From assembly GCA_050084985.1 (NCBI GenBank), contig JBITNC010000001.1:170810001-170874000 (forward strand): a stretch of 64,000 nucleotides of DNA, in the 5' to 3' direction. The notes beneath the pieces were generated by a model. It did no database searches and had not been told where the DNA came from. It saw nothing but the letters and a program-made list of their open reading frames with translations. Below are positions 46,220-58,089 of this stretch, piece after piece (the first letter of the stretch is position 1; the number at the start of each line of letters is the position of its first letter). The stretch comes from Nageia nagi (lineage: Eukaryota; Pinophyta). The translations under genes and the position numbers were made by a program.

Positions 46220-49200
46220 GTTAAGGAATTTTTTCATAAAATTCAATAAGTTATTGCTTTTCCAGATTGGTGAATAATTATAGGATGTTTAAAATTTTGA
46301 TTTATTTTTTTTAATTTAATTTGTTTATAGAGAAATCCCTTTGTTTATTTGAACATGGATACTTAAATTCCATACCAGTTAATGTAGAACCAAAGGGTAT
46401 TGCATTTTGAACTCGGCTTCCAGAAATTACCCATTTTATCGTTCTGCCTTTCGCAAGCAGATTAAACATTAATTTTTCATTTTACTAATATGACCTCTTC
46501 TGATAGACTAAACATTTTTTTAAAAAACTTTGTACAACAGCCGTGATGTCTGACTTTTTATATATAAAGTCATCGAAGAAAGTTCAAATTTAAGGAAGAA
46601 AAAATAATAAATTCTTATAAACATATAAGGAAGGCATCCATCCTAATACGACTGCAAGTTATTCACAAAACTTCTGTATAAAACTTTACCATCAAAGAAA
46701 ACATTACTGCTATGAATTGAAGTAGCAGATGGACACTAAATCCTACATCCAGGCACAATTTCAAAAAACAAAATAAACATATAAAATCTGAATTATTGTT
46801 AGGTCTTAAATGTAATTGACATTGGATTATCATTTACGACAGTGTGCTTAGAAACAGATAAATGTTGGGAATGTAAAAGACCAGAAATATGTGGCAATTA
46901 AAAAGATAAAACTTTTCAAACAAAGCAACAAAAAGGCATAGAAACCTAAAATAGACATCAAATTCAAACTGCTATTCCTTAATAAGTCTCACTTATGGAT
47001 TTAGAGCTAAAATTACCCCCAGACAAAGTGCTAGACCATTGACTTGAACTTGAACCCAATTATCAGCTACAGAGACTAACATGGAGCTTTCTAAAAAGAG
47101 GATGAAGGTGATATGCTATTGCCCAAATATGAGATGGGTTGTTAAATTGAGGATCAATTGAATTATTTTTGAAAAATGAGAAGGAAGGCTTTCTTCTTTA
47201 TTTTTAACTATCTTGACCATTTTATCTTGATTTTTCCTCGCTTGGTATTAGAGAAAATGGGTTGATGGTTACTCAAAAAGCTTTAGGGGTTCAAGAAAGA
47301 GCACCTTTATTGCTATTCTTTCTTGGTCTCCACATCTGGATTGTTAAGTCCCTGTGGCTAATCGTGTTAAAGAATACAACACGGTTGGATACTAATAGGC
47401 ATTAGCCTGTATTCCAAGGATTTCTCTTGGTGAAGCACCTTGACGACATGGTAAATACCCCTTTCGGCTTAGTAGGTGGTTTTGACATATCTTATAAGGA
47501 TCTGTTGCCGTGTTGCATTGATAAATGTAAAAGTTAGAGCTATCATCCATGTTGCATCTTCAGTGCTAGTGATAGGTCCATTAAGGACTTAGCACTACCA
47601 AAGAGTAAGAGTCTTTGAATAACTGAGTCATAGGAATAAACTCGACAGAAACTCACCCATTAAAACAAAAATAGAAAAACGCTTGAAAATCTTGGCAGAT
47701 TTTTTTTTCATGTGAATTTCAATCATTTGCAAATTATTCACTTGTGTTCAAGCTTTTGATGTATTCACAAGTTTTAAATCACTTGTGATTTTTTGAAAAA
47801 CTCGAATTCTTGTCGAGCTTGACCTAGTCTTCAACGACTTTGGCATTGAGTTGATTCAAGATTCAATTGGCTTGGGAGGAATGGCAATAGTGGTAATGTG
47901 CAAATTCTGCTAGTGTGGGTGGGATGAACATTATGTCTTAAAAGTATGTTATCATGTTCTTTCAATCCAAGATGTAGAGCTCCAAAGTGATTGGATGCCA
48001 ATCAAAAACTCTTGCTGAGCAATGATTCAGGATGGCTAAAGAGGAAGAGTTGACTGACTAGGGAGCGACTCTGGAAAACTGAACCATTCAAAAAAGGTAA
48101 AAATAGTCAAACATATTTGCCAAGCTCTTTCATGAATTTTTCTCCAATTTATCTTGAGATCTTGCTGAGTTTTTGGGATATCCTAGTTTTCAATTACTCA
48201 TGATAAATTCATGAGCTGTTATTGAGTTTGATCAAGACGACCAAGCTGATTGGAGGATTGAATCTGCTCTGGAACTTCACCAATTACCTAGTTCTCATGA
48301 ATCATTCCTATTTTTCTGGAATCTATGATGCCAATATGTGCTATGAGTTTATGGAACAGTTAAGTGAGTTGCTTTATTACAAGTCCCTGTGGTTTTCAGA
48401 TGATGCTACTGCTTATGGCTGAGTTGTAATAGGCGAGTTGACAATTAAAGCATTCCTTAGGAGAAACTATGTAAAGTGCCAAATGCATGACCACATTCGT
48501 ACAATGATCGAGTACAATTTATTTCCAAAGAATGTGTAAGCATAAAATAAGTATACATATTTTGTTTAATCGTGCCTTGTGGGTACAAAGCCCAGCCGAT
48601 GTCATCTCATGTTACTAAATGAATCTTTTTATACCACTATCGACAATACTTAATGATTGTTGGATAATTATGTGTTTTACTTGTTTCGAGTTTCATTTAT
48701 TTTATGTCAAGTTCTTCATTTATTTCTGTTAATAAGAATTATCTGTGGATATCCTTAATTTTTTCTTTTCAAAAATCATGTAATTGTGATTGCTCTATAC
48801 TTGGTTACACTTCGTTGTAAAAAAATGTCATTTTCCCTAAAACTGAATCAATGTAAGTTGAGCATTGCATGTTTTTCTATATATACAGATTTTTCTTTAA
48901 ATATGTCCATGTTTAATGTAATTTATTGGTAATATTTTGTTGATATAGTTTTTTCTTTCTACAGGTAAACATAAATATTTAACAGTTGTTTATTTCTTCC
49001 AGATTAGATAAAACCCAAAATATTCATTTTTAGAATGGTACCATATTCGTGCTTTGATGCTAGCACACTATTCTATACACATTGCTTTTTTAGATTTGTA
49101 CTTTGTGATAATATTACAAGTATCACTGCCTTTATTTATGTGTACAGTTTATTCTGTTTCCCATAATTTTTTACTTTGTTAAGTAGCTTCTACAGTTTTT

Positions 49201-49310
49201 ATAGAAATTTATTTATTTGAAGTGATACGTTTTTGAAGTGTCTATTTCGTTTTTTCCAAGGACACAAGGTTAAGAATTCTTAATAAAAGCGAAATGTAGA
49301 TCTGCTATTG
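46220..49310. other. Presumed intron sequence, no gene recognised
   Basis: AT-rich, with long runs of T. No frame of note. The part from 47250 to 48600 is slightly GC-richer with short open stretches but no recognisable domain. Nothing resembling kelch exon 2 is present. Confidence 0.5.
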
Positions 49311-49314
49311 TAGA

Positions 49315-49610
49315 CATGAAAGTAATGAACAATGCATTAAAACATGCATATTTTTTTGCCTACAAAATGGAAATATGTAGGATAGGATCTAGCAACTAGG
49401 ATTATGCAAACTCAAGAGAGGATATATAAAGAAGAATTATCTAGAGGTTGAGGATCATAAGTTTGCTAGATGTAGACACAAAAAAGGGAACAATGTATTA
49501 AAATAAATACATTTATTTATGTCTACAAAAGCAAATTGATCATTAGCTAAATGTAGGATAGAGATCTAGCAACTAGGATTATGCAAATTGACAAGAGGAG
49601 ATAAAAATAA
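49315..49610. repeat. Local direct duplication, two diverged copies offset by about 165-190 bp
   Basis: GAACAATG(C/T)ATTAAAA, then ATGTAGGATA, ATCTAGCAACTAGGATTATG and CAAGAG(A)GGA(G/T)AT recur in the same order in 49325-49425 and 49488-49605. Indels make the spacing uneven. Confidence 0.65.
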
Positions 49611-49619
49611 CTTATTTGG

Positions 49620-50179
49620 ATGATGGGGGATTGGACAACTTGTGTTCTTCGAGGGCAAACCCTAGTTAAAATCAATCTAGATAATCTCAAAGATAATGAT
49701 TAAGAATATGATTCTATCAAAGATAATGCTAGAATTGATATATAAACAATTTGGAACGACTTGGTTCAATCTTAAGGGTTGTTGAGGCTTGGGACCAAAG
49801 CATCCGTGTTTTGGGCTTGTAGTGCTAGATTAGTGGGCATTTTGGGCCTAGGTACCAAGACGTTGGGTGCCAAATCGAGTATTGAAATGTTGGCCGTTTT
49901 TGCTTGGATGCTCGTTCAGCTTGCACTTTTCTCCTTTTGTTACTTGGATGATCTTGATTATATTTTCCGCAATGATGGAAGATGAGCTTGCATTATTGCT
50001 TTCCTTTTGTGATAAGTCATGATGATGATCGCTTATGATTATTTACTTGCAAGGAGCACTTGGGGGAGTGCTTTACAAATAATCACAATTTGATTTTGGG
50101 TTCATCTAGGTGGACCCATGCGAAACAATTTGCATAGAAGATAATGCTAAATTAGAGGAAATATCTTATGCTATTTCAA
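49620..50179. other. Interval without recognisable gene
   Basis: An open stretch of 68 codons (49779-49985, + strand) has no recognisable domain. GC is mildly raised. Possibly part of an old LTR. Confidence 0.35.
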
Positions 50180-50486
50180 AATAACCTCAAGTGAGTTCAA
50201 AATTGCCACTTTACATAAATTAAATAAAACTCTTAATTAAATACTTTTTAAATAACAAAAATGTTTTGATTTTTCAATATTGAACGAGAGAAAGTCTCTT
50301 TATATAAACTTACGAAAAGCACATTAATTAGTAAAAAGAGAAAGTCTCCTGAATTACAAAAACTAATTAAAACATAATGTTTCTATTTTTGAAAATAACA
50401 ATTAATAAACTATAGTCATAGTGACTTTATTAATGCCTAAAATCTGGTAACTAATTGGCCATTATTATTCTAATACTAATCTAACA
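50180..50486 (-). repeat. Probable Copia-type LTR end, minus strand
   Basis: On the minus strand, TTAAGGGAGGG, a polypurine tract, runs straight into TGTTAGATTAG, an LTR start. A TATA-like TTTATATAAA lies at 50299-50308. The other LTR end was not found, and the internal part that should lie to the right is missing, so the element was truncated, probably by the sequence starting near 50520. Confidence 0.45.
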
Positions 50487-50810
50487 CCCTCCCTTAATGG
50501 TCAATCTACCAATTGTTGAGACTTACACAACACACCCCAAAATCTCGGGATTTTGGGGACCAAACTCAGGTCTACACAATGTCATGTCCTTGTCTTGAAT
50601 CTTCGAAAGCTTCACCTACCTGGTTATCACGCCTATCATCCCTAGCCTAAATGTTATTGTCCATCCGATCTTAGCCATGTCAGAACAAAGGTCAAAATCC
50701 TTCGAAAAATAACTAAGTCTAGAAATCATAAGTTGAGTTTAGTCAAAGTAGGGGAACCCAGGTCAAGTCCAAGTTGAGCCAAGTGAAAATTGGGCTATCC
50801 CAAGGCCCAG

Positions 50811-51645
50811 TGTATGTTTCAAAAAGATAAATTTTTGTTTTTATGGAACATGCGCCTGGAGCCAAGAATTGCCCAGGTTGGAACAAAGGTCAGAAAGAGC
50901 AAACTAGAGCATTTCTAAGTCAAGCGCATGCGTTCAAAAGACAAATTTTTGTCTTTCTGAGAAATGCACCTAGATCAGCCGACCGCCCAAGACAAGTTCG
51001 ATGATCAACAAGCAAAGATGAGGCATCCAAGGGTTGAGTGCATGCCTCAAAAAGACAAAATGTTGTCTTTCGGAGCATGCGCTCAAGGCAAGGAAACGAC
51101 CAGACTCAGCTCATGATGAAAATTGGCTCAGACATGGAACTTCTAAGCTAGTGTCCGGCTTAGGCATGACTAGAAGGGTAGGCGCATGGTTTGAAAAGAC
51201 AAAATCTTGACTTCATGTGGCGTGCACCTGACCTAGAGGGACATCATGTCAACAAGAATTATGAAATTTGGCTAAGTCCATATCACAGAAGGCTCGAAAA
51301 CCAATCAAACTGGGCAAGAGCAACCCAATGTTGCCTCAAAAAGACAAAATCTTGTTTTTTTGGGACATGCACTCAAACTGGCATGATTGGAGAGTTGGGC
51401 GCACGTTCTGAAAAGACCAAATCTTGTCTTTTTGAAACATGCGCCTAGCGTGAGGGAGGTCTTAGATGCGCCCTAGGATGAAATTTGACAAGTCTAGGCC
51501 CTAGAAAAGACAAATTTGGGTGATGTAAGGTCAAAATAGACGAGTTGAAGAGCCAAGATGACAAGTGTGCAAAGGGCATGAAGCTCCCAATTGAACGTAT
51601 GCTTCAAAAATACAAAATCTTGTCTTTTCTAGGCATGCGCCAACC
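50811..51645. repeat. Array of seven long hairpin units
   Basis: Units lie near 50811-50858, 50924-50972, 51038-51082, 51182-51229, 51330-51374, 51399-51446 and 51595-51642. The consensus is an outer arm GCGCATG, a spacer, an inner arm AAAAAGACAA, the loop AATC, the inner arm TTGTCTTTTT and the outer arm CATGCGC, so the whole unit can fold on itself. Most units have one to a few mismatches. The spacers between units (about 60-150 bp) are unrelated to each other. Not explained by an ORF; the open frames crossing it are incidental. Confidence 0.85.
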
Positions 51646-52028
51646 CTAGGAGCACACTCTCACCCCCACGTCCAGTTATCGATGGTAATGCATCGATTCC
51701 AAAGCTGACACAAATCCCTAGGTCGACCATGTGGACGATTGGAAATGAATTTCTCACAAAGTTGGCCAACTAAGGTTTGCAAAAACCTAAATTTTGGTGT
51801 AAATACAAGTTGGAGCTCCTCATTTTCTCAAATTCAAATCACTTATTCTCTTCTTTTTTTGAGGACAAGTGAGGAAGAGGAGCACGATTAGGGATTCAAA
51901 TTCACATCATTGCCCTCTCAAGCACATGTGGGGCATTTTGGAGCAAGACTAGGACATCGTTGGAAAAGTCTCACCTTGAATAGGCTTGTGCATCACCTTT
52001 GGAGACACCCATCACTTACTCGGACAAG

Positions 52029-55000
52029 ATGACTAGCTCGACAAGTAGTGTGGCCAGGGAGAATGCAAAGGAGCTAGAGAGGTTGAAACAAGACTCAATC
52101 ATCTCGATATGTGAGAGGCAAGAGCCAATACCACAAGGGGCTAGATTTTCAAAGAATGGATTTGCCACCATCGAGGATACAGATTGGCAAAAGGTCGACC
52201 CAATGCAGATGAGAGAGAAGGTTCGCAACATTGAGATAAGAATATTGAAAAAGGATGTGGTGTTCTTCTCAGGTATCTCCACCGCCACCTCCATCCCATT
52301 TGTAGCCCCTTTCCTAGAGTTATACATGGAAGTGAGCCAACACTGGAAGAAGGGTGAAAGGTTGCTTAGGGACATCAAGGTGGAAATTATTATGCACTTC
52401 AGCCCTGAAGCTATCAAGAAGGCATTTTGGTGGTTAGGAGAGGGGAACGTTGAATACAGTGAGGTAGTCACTTGCCCTCTACCGATCCACCAATAGGGTA
52501 GTCATCACCATTAGAGATTGGATGCTTGGAAATGCTCTCATCAATGCTCCACGTAGCAACTTTTACCCCTCTGTGGAGTTCATGATATTGATGTTGTCCA
52601 GGATCCTCGGGAAAGAAGATGGTACCAAGTTCAGGAAGGAGTTCTTTGGCTTCATCGTTGAGATGGCAAAGGAGAAGAAGATTAGATGGAGCAAGGTATT
52701 GAGTGATACCCTCGCAAAGCAGCTGTCATCGATGGGCATCTTCCGAAAATTTTACCTCAACTCATACTTAGTATACTTGTTGCTTCACGGCAAGTATAGA
52801 CTCACGACTTAGGGAGAGGTAGGATGGATCGAAAAGGGAACTTATGCCACATGGAAGTGCTACCCCAAGTGGAAGATTGAGAGAAGATGGGATAGTTTCT
52901 TTATGAGAAATGATGAATGGGAGTATGAGATCTATAAGGAGTTGAAAGTTGACGTCACGGTAATTAGGGTCTCAAACTTAGCATAGGATGCATTGAAGAA
53001 GCATGGAGATTTCTTCATCCATCACCAACACTATTCTATATCAAAATTTATAGATCAGCAGTGGAGCCATACCAACTACCGAGGTATGTTAGCAATAGAT
53101 TGGTCCTAATGGAGATGATGAGGCAGTTGGCCTTCTTGCATGAGCACGTGTGGCACATGAAATTGGCCACCTCTAACTTGCCAATTATAGTGGGGGAATA
53201 CCAATGCAAAACTTGGGCGAACGTGGATTCAATGAAAGAGGAGTTGGAGAGATTGCACTTCAAAAAGATGACCGCTGTAGACCACTACAATCTAGAGCAT
53301 AAAATTCATTGCTTCTATATAAAGAAACACAAAAGGGCTTATGAGCATAAGCCACTTGAAGATGAGGAGCTATTTAGGAATGTGAACAATGAGGTGGAGA
53401 TGAGAAAAATTCATGCCAGATTGCAAGAGGAGGATCTAAAGCAGCAAGAGATAGTGGAAGCCACTATTGACAAGAGGTTGTCACAGCCAAAAGGGAAGAG
53501 ACCACAAGAGTCTACATCTAGAGTCACACAGTACCCTTTGATAATTGAAGAACCTGTTGGTCAATATGCTTCAATGCATGGGAGGAATCCAATTGAGACA
53601 GTGGTTGAACGGGTAAGGGAGATCATGGATGAGCATGATGTGAGAGAATTGGAAGGTGTGGCAGCAAACAAGGTGATGAGGTGTGTAAGAAATAGAGAGA
53701 AGGATCTATTGCCCCCATAAAGACTACCTAGAGAGCTAGTTCAACGCCCATCTACAGTTATTCCACCATCTCCTCTAGCTTGATGTATGAACCAGAAGAT
53801 AGTAAAGAAGATGGACAAGGAGAGGATGGTGAACAAGAAGAGAACCAGGCTCAGCCTATTCAGATTCCAGATGCTCAGGAGGAAGTCTTTGTGGATCTTG
53901 GAGGTAGTGCAAAAGTCTGCTTCTTTGGAACCTTCCACCTCTTCTAGGAAAGGGAAGAGTCCAACTTTTGAATCAATTCCCAAGAGAGCACAGTTGAAGA
54001 GAACACCCCAGTCACGGTCATCAAAAGCAGTTGAAGAGATTGTTGATGAAGAGGCAAGGCCATCAAAAAGGCAAAAGATGAGTATCACAATTAACCATGA
54101 ACCAATAATTGAAACCCACCAACCACCATTGAATGATGAGTGAGGTGTAGACATAGATGAATGCCTTAACGTTTTCAACATGGACGTTAGAGAGGAGTTT
54201 GGAGATGATGAAAAAAATGATCAAGTAGGAGAGAGCTCCACTCATCTAGAGAAGAGCCAGACTTATGTAAATATGATCAATGATGCAGTCCACATCAAGA
54301 TAGTGTACATAGTCAAGGCTAACCCACAAAGGTGTGAAGATTTCAAATAGATTAACCAAATCATTAATACAGGCCCTATTGGAATTGTGGGTAGAAAGCA
54401 TGTGATCATAGCAAATATGGATGCAATCACCAAGGACGGGTTGCAAAAAGAGAAAGAAATCAAGAGCCTGAAGAAGGAGTTAGCTGCCTAGCGGAGATTG
54501 ACAAGAGAAATAGAATCCGTGAAGGTACCCCTCAAAGAGCTCAAGAAGTTGAAACCATTGAAAGAGGGGTTGGTGGCCGTTAAACAAAAGTTGATTGAAT
54601 ACTTTATTAACAATGGTGGCATAGTTAGTGGAGGCCTTGCAAAAGATCTCCATTGAAGAACAGAAGCTAAAGGACATTGTGAGAAACAGGGTTGATTTCC
54701 TCAGGAGGTTAGAGTCTCGGAGACCCATCATTGAGAACTTTTATATGACTTAGGATCAAACATCGGAAGATGCTAGCTTTTGTGACGACTATTGCTTCTA
54801 TTTAGGGGTGGTGCAGCAAATGACTACTCGCTTTCAAGAAGTGAGTAAGGAAGTAACTGAGATCAATGACAAAGCTCACTCAAGGTTGGAGCAGATGGAA
54901 TATGAAGTCAAATTCCTTGAGGAAGACACCACCATTAGAGAATCAGACTTGGTAGTTGCCGAAGTGAGATATCTATTCTAGAGCTTGTTGATGACCATGG

Positions 55001-55218
55001 ACATCAACGCGTACCAGAGTGGGAGCCATGCTAGGCACACGTTGAAGGCACACGCTTGGAAGTTGGAGATGTAGAAGTTCATTAACAAGGTTGAAGGTTA
55101 CATGGTCAAGAATCTTGGGAAGACCTCTGAGATGGTGCACAGTTTGGAGTTCACAACCAAGTTCTTGGCTGAGGACTTCGAGGACAAAGTTGCGGCCTTG
55201 GAGCCTTCATCGTCTTAG
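52029..55218 (+). pseudogene. Unknown large ORF with coiled-coil C-terminus, broken
   Basis: The likely start is ATG at 52029 (MTSSTSSVARENAKELERLK); the end is TAG at 55216. About 1060 codons are covered by open stretches in changing frames: frame A to about 52480, frame B to about 53045 with TAG at 52810 and near 52984, frame A again to 53720, then several shifts. The N-terminal two fifths look like a folded domain (KIRWSKVLSDTLAKQLSSMG, YLNSYLVYLLLHGKYR, PYQLPRYVSNRLVLMEMMRQ). After an acidic and Lys-rich linker with a nuclear-signal-like PSKRQK, the last 320 codons have heptads (KEKEIKSLKKELAA, EVSKEVTEINDKAHSRLEQM). I recognise no family. GC is clearly higher and stops are fewer than in the neighbouring elements. 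An LTR-like sequence follows, so it is probably the ORF of a non-autonomous retroelement or an added ORF of a Gypsy lineage. Confidence 0.6.
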
Positions 55219-55331
55219 ATATGTTATTTTATTTTTAACAAAAATCTTTATTTTTATGCAAAAAGACTTATTATTATTTTATTCCCAAACTTGTGACGGA
55301 TGAGGATTTGCTCCAAGTTTGAAAGGGATCT

Positions 55332-56175
55332 TGTAATGCCATGTGGCGATTTATTATTGGACCACATTTTGTTTTATTGGTAAACGTAATTAGGGTTAGG
55401 GAAACACTTTTGGTTGTTTCAAAAACTATTTATACCTTTTAAGGGCTCATTTGTAAGGAGATTTAGACATTTTGACAAAAAGAACTTTGATTAAACACAA
55501 CTTTTTCTAAAATTTGTTGATGTGGTGTACTTGTATTTGATTACTATATGCTTTCATGTGGGACAATGAATGTGAGTGAATGATGCTATTATCTAGTTAA
55601 TTCTATTGCTATCTTGTGCAACTTTAGTTCACTTGGTGCATTTCAAATCTTGTGTGAGGTGGACAAAAGAGTGTTTGAAAATTATTTGAAGTGAATAGAG
55701 TAGCATAGCGACAACAATATTTCATTGTTTGGAATAAGACTTGGACATTTTGGAATGACTCTTCTACGTCGCTCACCTTAGGGACTTCACCTTGTTTTTG
55801 CCACATTCCATTAGACCATTTGTGTTGTTGGCTAGTGGGATGGATTCGAGGTGTGTGAAACCTCAATCAGGTCCTGACGAGTCGACTTCCAAAACCTTAC
55901 CCAAGTCCATGAATATGCATATGCATTGATCAAATCCTTGTATCCACAGTTTTTCCACCATTTTTCTTTTATTTTACCTTTTTTTTGCACGGTTTTTGCA
56001 CCCATTTGTTTTTTAGCATTTTTGAAACAATATTGTTTAGCCATAGAAATACTTAGAGTCCTTGATCCACACATGATATTCATGTTGGTGCCAACTTTAA
56101 ACATCTCTGCCACTCCCTAAGTTCTACTCTTGCAAACCTAAGAGGAGTGACCTTTGGGGTAACCATTCCCCATAG
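55332..56175 (+). repeat. LTR-like sequence after the unknown ORF
   Basis: The purine run GAAAGGGA with TCT precedes TGTAATGCCATGTGGCGA, as a polypurine tract precedes an LTR. Inside are a CTATTTATACC box near 55426-55436 and AT-rich non-coding DNA. No second copy is in the window, so the right end is a guess. Confidence 0.4.
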
Positions 56176-56177
56176 CG

Positions 56178-56258
56178 GGAAGGGGTAACGCCCTTCCACG
56201 AGAGGTGTTGGCGTTTTTCTCACCCCTTTAGGGTAGAAAAGAAGAACCCCCCAACACC
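56178..56258. repeat. Two adjacent hairpins
   Basis: GGAAGGG / CCCTTCC (7-bp stem) lies at 56178-56197. GGTGTTGG at 56204-56211 pairs with CCAACACC at 56251-56258, with inner pairs TTCT / AGAA and CCCT / AGGG. The GC-richer pair sits directly beyond the end of the Copia gag remnant. Confidence 0.7.
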
Positions 56259-56271
56259 AACTACACCAAGT

Positions 56272-57129
56272 TTAGAATGCATAGTAGGCTTTCTCCCACT
56301 CCTTTTTATGTTCTGCAACAAAAGCTTTCTTTGGAGACCCTTCTTGGTTGGATTTCTGATCTGCCAACCTCTTTCTGTAGTGTTGCTTTATATGGCCCTC
56401 CTTGCCACAATAATAACAAGTCATACTCTTTTGGCTTGTGTCATCCTTAATGCTTCCTTGTCCATTCTTCTTTGCCCATTTTCTTTTGCCCTTGACATTG
56501 GTTGCAAAAGCTTGTCCCAAATCCTCTATCTCACTGCTACTAACAAACTGTTTCTTCCATCTATTCTGTTGTAAGAGCTTATTGCACAACTCTCCAAATT
56601 TTAGGTCAACATTTGTAGCAGTCATGTTCAGGGTTTCAATGAAATGCTCATAAGTACATGGTAAGCTTTTCAATGTCATTACCACCATGTCTTCTTTGAT
56701 TTTCCGACCAATGGCTAACAACTACTCTTTGATATCCTTGATCTTAAGTAAATACTTTTGTAAGTATACAAACTCATCTATCATGATTGAAAACAACATA
56801 TTCTTTAGGAAGAAGGATCTGCCCTTATCAAAAGTCTCATGTAACTCTCGCAAATACTTCCAAATTTTTGCTGAAGTCTTCCTAGTTTGAACTTTAGGAA
56901 GCATCTCATCTGTTATAGACAACTTAAAACGTATCACTGCTTCTCTATCTCGTTCATCAAACTTGTCCTTGTCTTTCCTTGCAACAATGGGTCTAATTTC
57001 TTTACCTAGGACAATCTTATCCAAGCATCTGTACTTGAAAATGACCAACATCCATTGCTTTCAAGTATTGTAACTTTTCCCAGATAATCTATGGTTGCCT
57101 TCCAATATAGTGTTGGTTAGATTGGCCAT
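56272..57129 (-). pseudogene. Copia gag remnant (copia-3)
   Basis: The likely start is ATG at 57129 (MANLTNTILEGNHRLSG). The gag (UBN2-type) core reads VVMTLKSLPCTYEHFIETLN near 56685-56630, and SMTCYYCGKEGHIKQHYRK near 56440-56385 is the zinc knuckle, with the last Cys replaced by Tyr. Two stops interrupt it: TGA at the position of Trp (NT*KQW) near 57065 and TAG at 56719-56721 between KDIKE and LLAIG, where Gln is expected. It ends YYAF with TAA at 56272. About 286 codons remain, so the gag is nearly full length. Protease, integrase and RT are absent on both sides; the rest was lost or never there. Confidence 0.85.
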
Positions 57130-57149
57130 ACCTATAGATTACTTCCTTT

Positions 57150-57696
57150 TCTTTTTAATTGATATGTCTAATCTGAGTTTGATTTTTTTGCCTCTTTGAA
57201 TATCTTTTCTACCATATTTTTGCGTTTGTTTCCTCAACTCTTTTTTTTGTGGGAAGGGTTTGTGATTTCAAAATTTTGTTGTGAGGAGCCAAATGCAGTC
57301 TTGGTGTTTCCAATCTAACTGCATGATAATTATTATAAGGTTCCTCATCTATTGTATGTTTGTAGATAATGCCATTGTGTTCAAACTTATACTTCTATGT
57401 AAGGTAGAAGGCACACATTCCATAAAATGGATCCAGGGTCTACCCAATAAGAGAGTGTAAGGAAGAAATCCTTTCATGATATAGCATTGGATATTTAGAG
57501 TTTTGAGAGACAATCTTATTGGAATATAAATGACTCCCATGGTTTGTATTTTTTCATTTACAAACCCTCTAATTTTCATGATTGACAGTTCAATTAGAGA
57601 CATAGTTTCTTCTTTGAAATGTTGAAAGAAAGCAACGGAGCAAATATTAAGACTTGATCTTGTATCTACTAGCACCATCTTTACTAACTTTTCCAA
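57150..57696 (-). pseudogene. Gypsy aspartic protease remnant (gypsy-4)
   Basis: The minus strand reads MVLVDTRSSLNICSVAFFQH at 57680-57620: the protease motif DTGSS has become DTRSS, so the flap-supporting Gly is lost. Next come FVNEKIQTMGVIYIPIRLSL and LLGRPWIHFMECVPSTLH (near 57460-57405), the standard second half of the domain. Coding-like text continues past the TAA to about 57150 (DEEPYNNYHAVRLETPRLHL), where it meets the Copia gag. RT is missing here. Confidence 0.85.
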
Positions 57697-58089
57697 ACAC
57701 TTACATTAATGCATAAAGGGAGACTTTTATTTATGAGGTCTCTGTTAAGTAATTTTGAACGACCAAATCTGATATCTTTGTATTGTGGTTTTCAAGTGGT
57801 TGCAATAATGGCAAAAACTGTTATATGTGTAGGCACTATTTCTTTTTTAAGAGCCTTATATAATTATTTCTTATGTGCTTGAGAAAGTTTCAGTAACTCA
57901 TATACGGAGATTTTTGCTTGAATATTCTTTAATTGATCAATGAGATTGTACTTCTTTGGATCTGGCTGTAATTTCAGTTTTTTATTGATTATCATGTTTA
58001 TCGGCCTTCCTTTTCATGCACGAGCACAAACATATTGGTTTACAATGGTTACTCTACAAAGATTATATAATCCATGCTCCATAAATCCT

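Noticed and set aside
51191-51448. An 85-codon open frame across the hairpin array
   Set aside because: Its repeated text (KKTKSCFFGTC, EKTKSCLFETC) is just the hairpin unit read in frame.
52016-52471. A 151-codon open frame antisense to the unknown ORF
   Set aside because: A shadow of the better supported + strand frame; its text has no recognisable domain.
55332-56175. Pairing this LTR-like sequence with 50490-51000 as a 5' LTR
   Set aside because: No shared long words were found between the two regions, so a complete element could not be claimed.
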